A DNA stretch of 64,000 nt from Chryseobacterium fluminis (GTDB lineage: Bacteria > Bacteroidota > Bacteroidia > Flavobacteriales > Weeksellaceae). How positions within the stretch are numbered: the stretch's first letter is position 1; each line of letters opens with the position of its first letter. This document shows positions 60,709 to 64,000 of the stretch, piece by piece. The stretch lies in NCBI RefSeq assembly GCF_026314945.1, contig NZ_CP111121.1, positions 4,340,001 to 4,404,000 of the forward strand, read 5' to 3'. Made by a program: the position numbers and the translations under genes. Below the pieces are notes generated by a model that had not been told where the DNA came from, did no database searches, and was given only the letters and a program-made list of their open reading frames with translations.

Positions 60709-60876
60709 ATGAAAAAACAAAATGAAAAAAAATTATCTTTGAAAAAAGTACAGCTTACAAAGATTAATAGTATGGCTAATATTCGTGGAGGAAATGATAA
60801 TGGAGGAGGGGATGCTTGCCTTTGTCCAGAGGACGCAAGTAAACCTGATCACGGTATAAAAACCCCTACACAATAA
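60709..60876 (+). CDS. Double-glycine RiPP precursor peptide
   Basis: This 55-residue frame begins MKKQNEKKLSLKKVQLTKIN and continues to NIRGG at residues 24-28, then a Gly/Asp-rich core with Cys37 and Cys39 (DACLCPEDASK). The Lys/Leu-rich leader with KLSLKK, KIN and a terminal GG is that of Bacteroidota ribosomal peptides exported by peptidase-containing ABC transporters, often annotated as class I lanthipeptide-like. No modifying enzyme or transporter lies in the window. The core could carry a Cys-x-Cys modification. The broken prolyl oligopeptidase begins 14 bases downstream. Confidence 0.7.
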   Translation: MKKQNEKKLSLKKVQLTKINSMANIRGGNDNGGGDACLCPEDASKPDHGIKTPTQ

Positions 60877-60890
60877 AATAACAAAACTTT

Positions 60891-61352
60891 ATGAGAGATA
60901 AAATATTTATCATTACTTTTTTTTAACACTTTTTCTGCATGCTCAGAAATCTAATCTTGGTCCATCTAAACCAGTTATTGATGAATATTTTGGTACTAAA
61001 ATCGTTGATAGTTACAGGAACCTGGAAGTAAATGATGCATTAACGATGAATTGGATGAAATCACAGACAGATTACACTAACGCTGTTTTAGGAAAAATTC
61101 CAAATTGGGATAACTATTTAAAGACAAGATTAACGTTGGATAAAAAACAAGGATATTCTGTATCTGATTTAAGAATTACAAGTAATGATAAATATTTTTA
61201 TCTAAAAAGGAATGCGGGTGAAAAAACATCGAAAATTTATTATAGATTAGGATTTAAGGGAAAAGAAGAGCTATTGTATGATCCTTCCTCTTTTGTCTCT
61301 TCTTATAAAGATGTAACGGATCATGAACAAAAGTTGGGGGCTATGCAAAAAG
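60891..61352 (+). pseudogene. Prolyl oligopeptidase (S9A), frameshifted and truncated
   Basis: An ATG at 60891 opens a signal-peptide-like start (MRDKIFIIT) but ends at a stop in an 8-T tract at about 60917-60924. Adding one T joins it to LHAQKSNLGPSKPVIDEYFGTKIVDSYRNLE, the N-terminus of a secreted prolyl oligopeptidase, which continues to about 61350. About 150 of the usual roughly 700 residues remain; the propeller is cut and the catalytic domain is absent. The break coincides with the edge of an ISL3 transposase remnant. It could once have processed the upstream peptide. Confidence 0.75.
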
Positions 61353-61660
61353 TTGAGCGAGTCTGAAGAGGAAAAACGCTTTGTCTTTTACTCCCCGAAG
61401 CTGTAATCTGAAGTTTTTAATTTTAGCATTAAAAGATTCTGCCGAAGCGTTGGTACTTCTTCTTTCGAAAAAGTTTAAGATGTCGCTGTAATGATTCATT
61501 ATTGTTTTCCTTAACACTGACAATAATTTAAACCTGATGTTTCAACCTCTCTGAACCAATGCGCTAACTTTTGTCATGGCAATAGATTTAGGAATATTCT
61601 GATATCATTCTGTAACATATCTTAAGTCTTTCTTTGGCGGTTTTGTACATGCTAAAAAAA
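61341..61660 (-). pseudogene. ISL3-family transposase remnant
   Basis: On the minus strand the last 60 codons of a DDE transposase (NHYSDILNFFERRSTNASAE, AKIKNFRLQLRGVKDKAF) are intact. The upstream part can be followed through KLAHWFREVETSGLNY and IPKSIAMTK only by accepting an extra base near 61570 and a missing base near 61520. Earlier sequence is lost. This is the decayed 3' end of an ISL3-type IS that disrupted the prolyl oligopeptidase gene. Confidence 0.75.
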
Positions 61661-61724
61661 CGCCGTTTATAACCTAGAACAATTATCACATACCGATTAC
61701 CAAGAAATTAATATCTGCATTTAA

Positions 61725-63371
61725 TTATTTTTTACGAAAAGATTCTGCCATTGGTCGTAATGATAACTTGGAAAAGTCTATTTCCCACAGGTGCTCATTT
61801 TCACTAATTACACGCAGGGTTGTATCATTCAAATCAAATTCTTTCACAAAACAAAAGTAAAGCAACCGTAAAAGCATTCTTCTATTTACAACCCTTTTTA
61901 TCCGTTGATTGAAATACAGTTTGGGATATTTATCATGTGTTGCAAGGAGAGAAACAATCTGATCTTCTCCAAAAAAGAGAATACCGGATCCCCATCCGCT
62001 CAGCCTCTTTACTCTCCCTTTGTTTGAAATAGCATATTTACCTTCTACACCAGGTAGTGGTTTCCACTCTTCATCTGGTAGATCCTCTAAAGATAAGTCG
62101 AAAATAGCAGGTGGGTTCTTTTTATCAATCTTGGGTTTACCTAATTTTTCCCAGAGAGAATGATTGAATATTTCTTTAGAATTAAAAACAGTCCTTACCT
62201 GAGTAGCAAGCTTTTTATTTCTTTCACCAAGCATTTTAGTAGAAGATTCTAAGGTCAGTTTCGCAATATCTATATCCCAGTGAGGATCACTTTCGTTTGT
62301 GACCAGCAGATTTCTGTTTTTAATATCGAATTCTTTAATAAAACAATAGTAAAGCATTCGGGTAATTGCTATATTATAGACTTTCCCATTACAACTTAAC
62401 CTGGTACGAAGAAAATATTTTTTATTATCAGACTTGTATGCAGAGAGCGAGATAATTTGCTCTTGCCAGAAAGTCTTGCTTGTATTCTGCGTCCAGGCAT
62501 TCAGTCTCTTTATTCTTCCTTTATTGGAAATAAGATAATTTTCTTCGAGATCAGGTAATGGTTTCCACGTTTCACCGGGAAGATCCTGTAGTGATAAATT
62601 CATGCAGGCCGGTGGATTATTTTCATCAATTTCCGGCATCTCCAGCGTTTCCCAAAGTTTTGTATTGAGTATTTTTTCGGGCTTATTTTTTCGTTTCGGT
62701 ATAAAATCTTTTTCGGTTGGTTTATATCCTTTCTCAAACCATAAAAACTTTCCTGAAGTAATCTTTTTTTTGTTGAGTACCGATAGAATATGCGGGGGAT
62801 AAATACCCAAAGCTTCACTTGCTTCATAAATATTTTTATAAGAAGCTACAAATTTTCCATCGTCGGTATATTGACTGACCGCCTGCTTATAATTCCCTTT
62901 CTTACCTCTGCCGGTATTCAGTGTCTTAGAATGAAGTTTGCCCACGGTTAGCTTTTCCAGATTGCTGAAATGCACATTAAAACGGTTGTCATCTTTAAAA
63001 GAGATGAGAAAAGAAAGATCATCCATATCAAATTTTTCAACAAAATGATAATACACAAGGCGCGCTACTGATTTGCCATATGATTTTCCTTCGGAAAAAA
63101 GACCGCATTTCACAGCATAGAAGTGAGACTTCAAATAGTTGTTATAATACCGGTTAGTCTGCAGTTTCATAATTCTTTCGGGAAGGAGAGTTTCTCTTCC
63201 ATAGGAATTTATAACAGCTCGCTCCAGGCTTTTTACGCGGCCATAATTCGAAATTGCATAATTTTCAAAATCTTTAATCAGTTCCCACTCTTCATCCGGC
63301 AGATCTATCAGAAGAGTATTGGAAAGAACATTGTTGATGTATTCATCTCCTAATTCAGTAGGTAATTTCAT
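61725..63371 (-). CDS. Triple NUMOD4 protein with degenerate HNH-like modules
   Basis: This 548-residue protein contains three repeats of the NUMOD4 motif: residues 24-49 (LPDEEWELIKDFENYAIS), about 262-288 (LPGETWKPLPDLEENYLISN) and about 428-455 (LPDEEWKPLPGVEGKYAISN). Each is followed by a segment like the HNH_3 nuclease (RLVYYHFVEKFDM ... NVHFSNLEKLT in the first), but the His and Asn residues of the active site are mostly lost. A NUMOD1-like helix-turn-helix (NIYEASEALGIYPPHILSVL) lies between the first two. It probably binds DNA without cutting. The start is the ATG at 63371; an open frame reaches 63500. Confidence 0.72.
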   Translation of the reverse strand: MKLPTELGDEYINNVLSNTLLIDLPDEEWELIKDFENYAISNYGRVKSLERAVINSYGRETLLPERIMKLQTNRYYNNYLKSHFYAVKCGLFSEGKSYGKSVARLVYYHFVEKFDMDDLSFLISFKDDNRFNVHFSNLEKLTVGKLHSKTLNTGRGKKGNYKQAVSQYTDDGKFVASYKNIYEASEALGIYPPHILSVLNKKKITSGKFLWFEKGYKPTEKDFIPKRKNKPEKILNTKLWETLEMPEIDENNPPACMNLSLQDLPGETWKPLPDLEENYLISNKGRIKRLNAWTQNTSKTFWQEQIISLSAYKSDNKKYFLRTRLSCNGKVYNIAITRMLYYCFIKEFDIKNRNLLVTNESDPHWDIDIAKLTLESSTKMLGERNKKLATQVRTVFNSKEIFNHSLWEKLGKPKIDKKNPPAIFDLSLEDLPDEEWKPLPGVEGKYAISNKGRVKRLSGWGSGILFFGEDQIVSLLATHDKYPKLYFNQRIKRVVNRRMLLRLLYFCFVKEFDLNDTTLRVISENEHLWEIDFSKLSLRPMAESFRKK

Positions 63372-63694
63372 AAGATAGGAACATTCAAATATATTATTTT
63401 GATATAAACTGGGAACTAATTTAAAACGAAATTTTATAAGATCAAAATATCTCTGACGGCTACATGAAAGAATGCAATATGATACGGATACAAATATCAC
63501 ATGGCAAACGTAAATCCAATTTTATTTAGGGGTAACCTATTATGCATTTAAAGTAAGCTGATTTATTTGTTGAAGCTCGTTTTTAAACATTAATAAATTC
63601 AGATATTGAATGATTATAAAAGGAATAACGCAAACAATTTTCACGCAGAAATTCCAGTTAATTTTTCCTTTATCATATGATTGCCGTAAAATAA

Positions 63695-63719
63695 AAATAC
63701 CATCATTTAGATGGTATTT
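63695..63719. terminator. Hairpin in the right-end spacer
   Basis: The 9-bp stem AAATACCAT / ATGGTATTT with a 7-nt loop. No adjacent gene can be assigned to it. Confidence 0.4.
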
Positions 63720-63825
63720 AAGGATCTGATCTATGTTAAAAGTTATTCATGGTCAGGTATGGTGATTACCTATATTTACATGGGTTATTTATATGTTAAA
63801 AGTACGGAGGTTATATTTTGCAGCC

Positions 63826-63848
63826 ACTACACTTTAGTGTAGTTTTTA
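63826..63848 (+). terminator. Hairpin with T-tract near the right end
   Basis: An 8-bp stem (ACTACACT / AGTGTAGT) with a 2-nt loop is followed by five T residues. No plus-strand gene lies directly upstream. Confidence 0.45.
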
Positions 63849-64000
63849 TAATAATATTATCATGATTGAACCGGCGTCCGTTTTTTTACGGTATTTTAAG
63901 CAATGATTTTTATTATCCGGTTTTAGGTCTGATATTTGTATTGAGTAGCAAAAATAGCTGAACCGTTCAATTTTATGAAAAACATATCTGTGAAGAAAGC

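Larger units (their letters stand above)
63372..64000. other. Intergenic end region
   Basis: These 629 bases hold two hairpins (listed separately) and no convincing gene. An ATG at 63974 (MKNISVKK) close to the window end may begin a further gene, but only a few codons are visible. Confidence 0.4.

Noticed and set aside
63974..64000. Start of a possible further gene (MKNISVKK)
   Set aside because: Only nine codons are visible before the window ends, which is too little to call a gene.

Overview
The window is a chromosomal segment of a Flavobacteriales bacterium, most likely Chryseobacterium or a close relative in the Weeksellaceae. This is inferred from the gene families present (GLPGLI, GSCFA, DUF4269, DUF5683, WbqC, BF3164/TolB-like propeller lipoproteins, a large signal peptidase I), from many AT-rich promoters with the Bacteroidota -7 element TAnnTTTG, and from the near absence of Shine-Dalgarno sequences. 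No rRNA, plasmid origin or CRISPR array was seen.

Layout. 1-6153: an SH3 lipoprotein-like gene cut by the window edge, prmA, two short-chain dehydrogenases, a potassium-channel-like protein, an LCIB-type (theta) carbonic anhydrase and a tRNA-Arg/tRNA-Pro pair. 6154-8907: an IS5-type insertion sequence and a GLPGLI gene, followed by a second tRNA-Arg/tRNA-Pro pair plus tRNA-Ser. 9044-17461: a cell-wall amidase, aspA, and a small surface-polysaccharide cluster (methyltransferases, glycosyltransferases, flippase). 17733-30470: housekeeping genes (two DEAD-box helicases, the DUF47-Pit phosphate pair, polyprenyl synthetase, GSCFA, TatD, Obg, Adk), with a second, inverted copy of the IS. 30621-36175: hpt, an ABC-F ATPase with a structured leader, a ParDE toxin-antitoxin pair, a DUF4238 gene and purA. 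36760-46442: tonB, parA-parB-DUF5683, dapB-lepB-wbqC, a subtilase, and lipocalin and OmpA lipoproteins. 46550-50181: a set resembling the mycobacterial decaprenyl-phosphoryl-arabinose pathway (UbiA-type ribosyltransferase, DprE1, DprE2, HAD phosphatase). 50205-52246: a lipoprotein, cysteine desulfurase and thioredoxin.

52381-61700 is the accessory region. Four identical tRNA-Asp genes stand in 106-bp tandem units, followed by a GIY-YIG nuclease gene, a broken tRNA-Asp and a dead tyrosine integrase. Beyond lies an AT-rich locus: a GLPGLI protein, a mini signal peptidase I, a thioredoxin-like lipoprotein, a TolB-like propeller lipoprotein, two paralogous NVEALA-like secreted peptides, a membrane TPR/AraC-type regulator and a 55-residue double-glycine RiPP precursor. 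It ends in a truncated prolyl oligopeptidase and an ISL3 remnant. Two palindromes sharing the core TTCAAGAATTTA lie upstream of the peptide genes and of the regulator. This looks like a peptide export/processing/sensing system and is the best candidate here for something undescribed.

The right end (61725-64000) holds a protein with three NUMOD4 modules and degenerate HNH-like segments, then 629 bases without a convincing gene.
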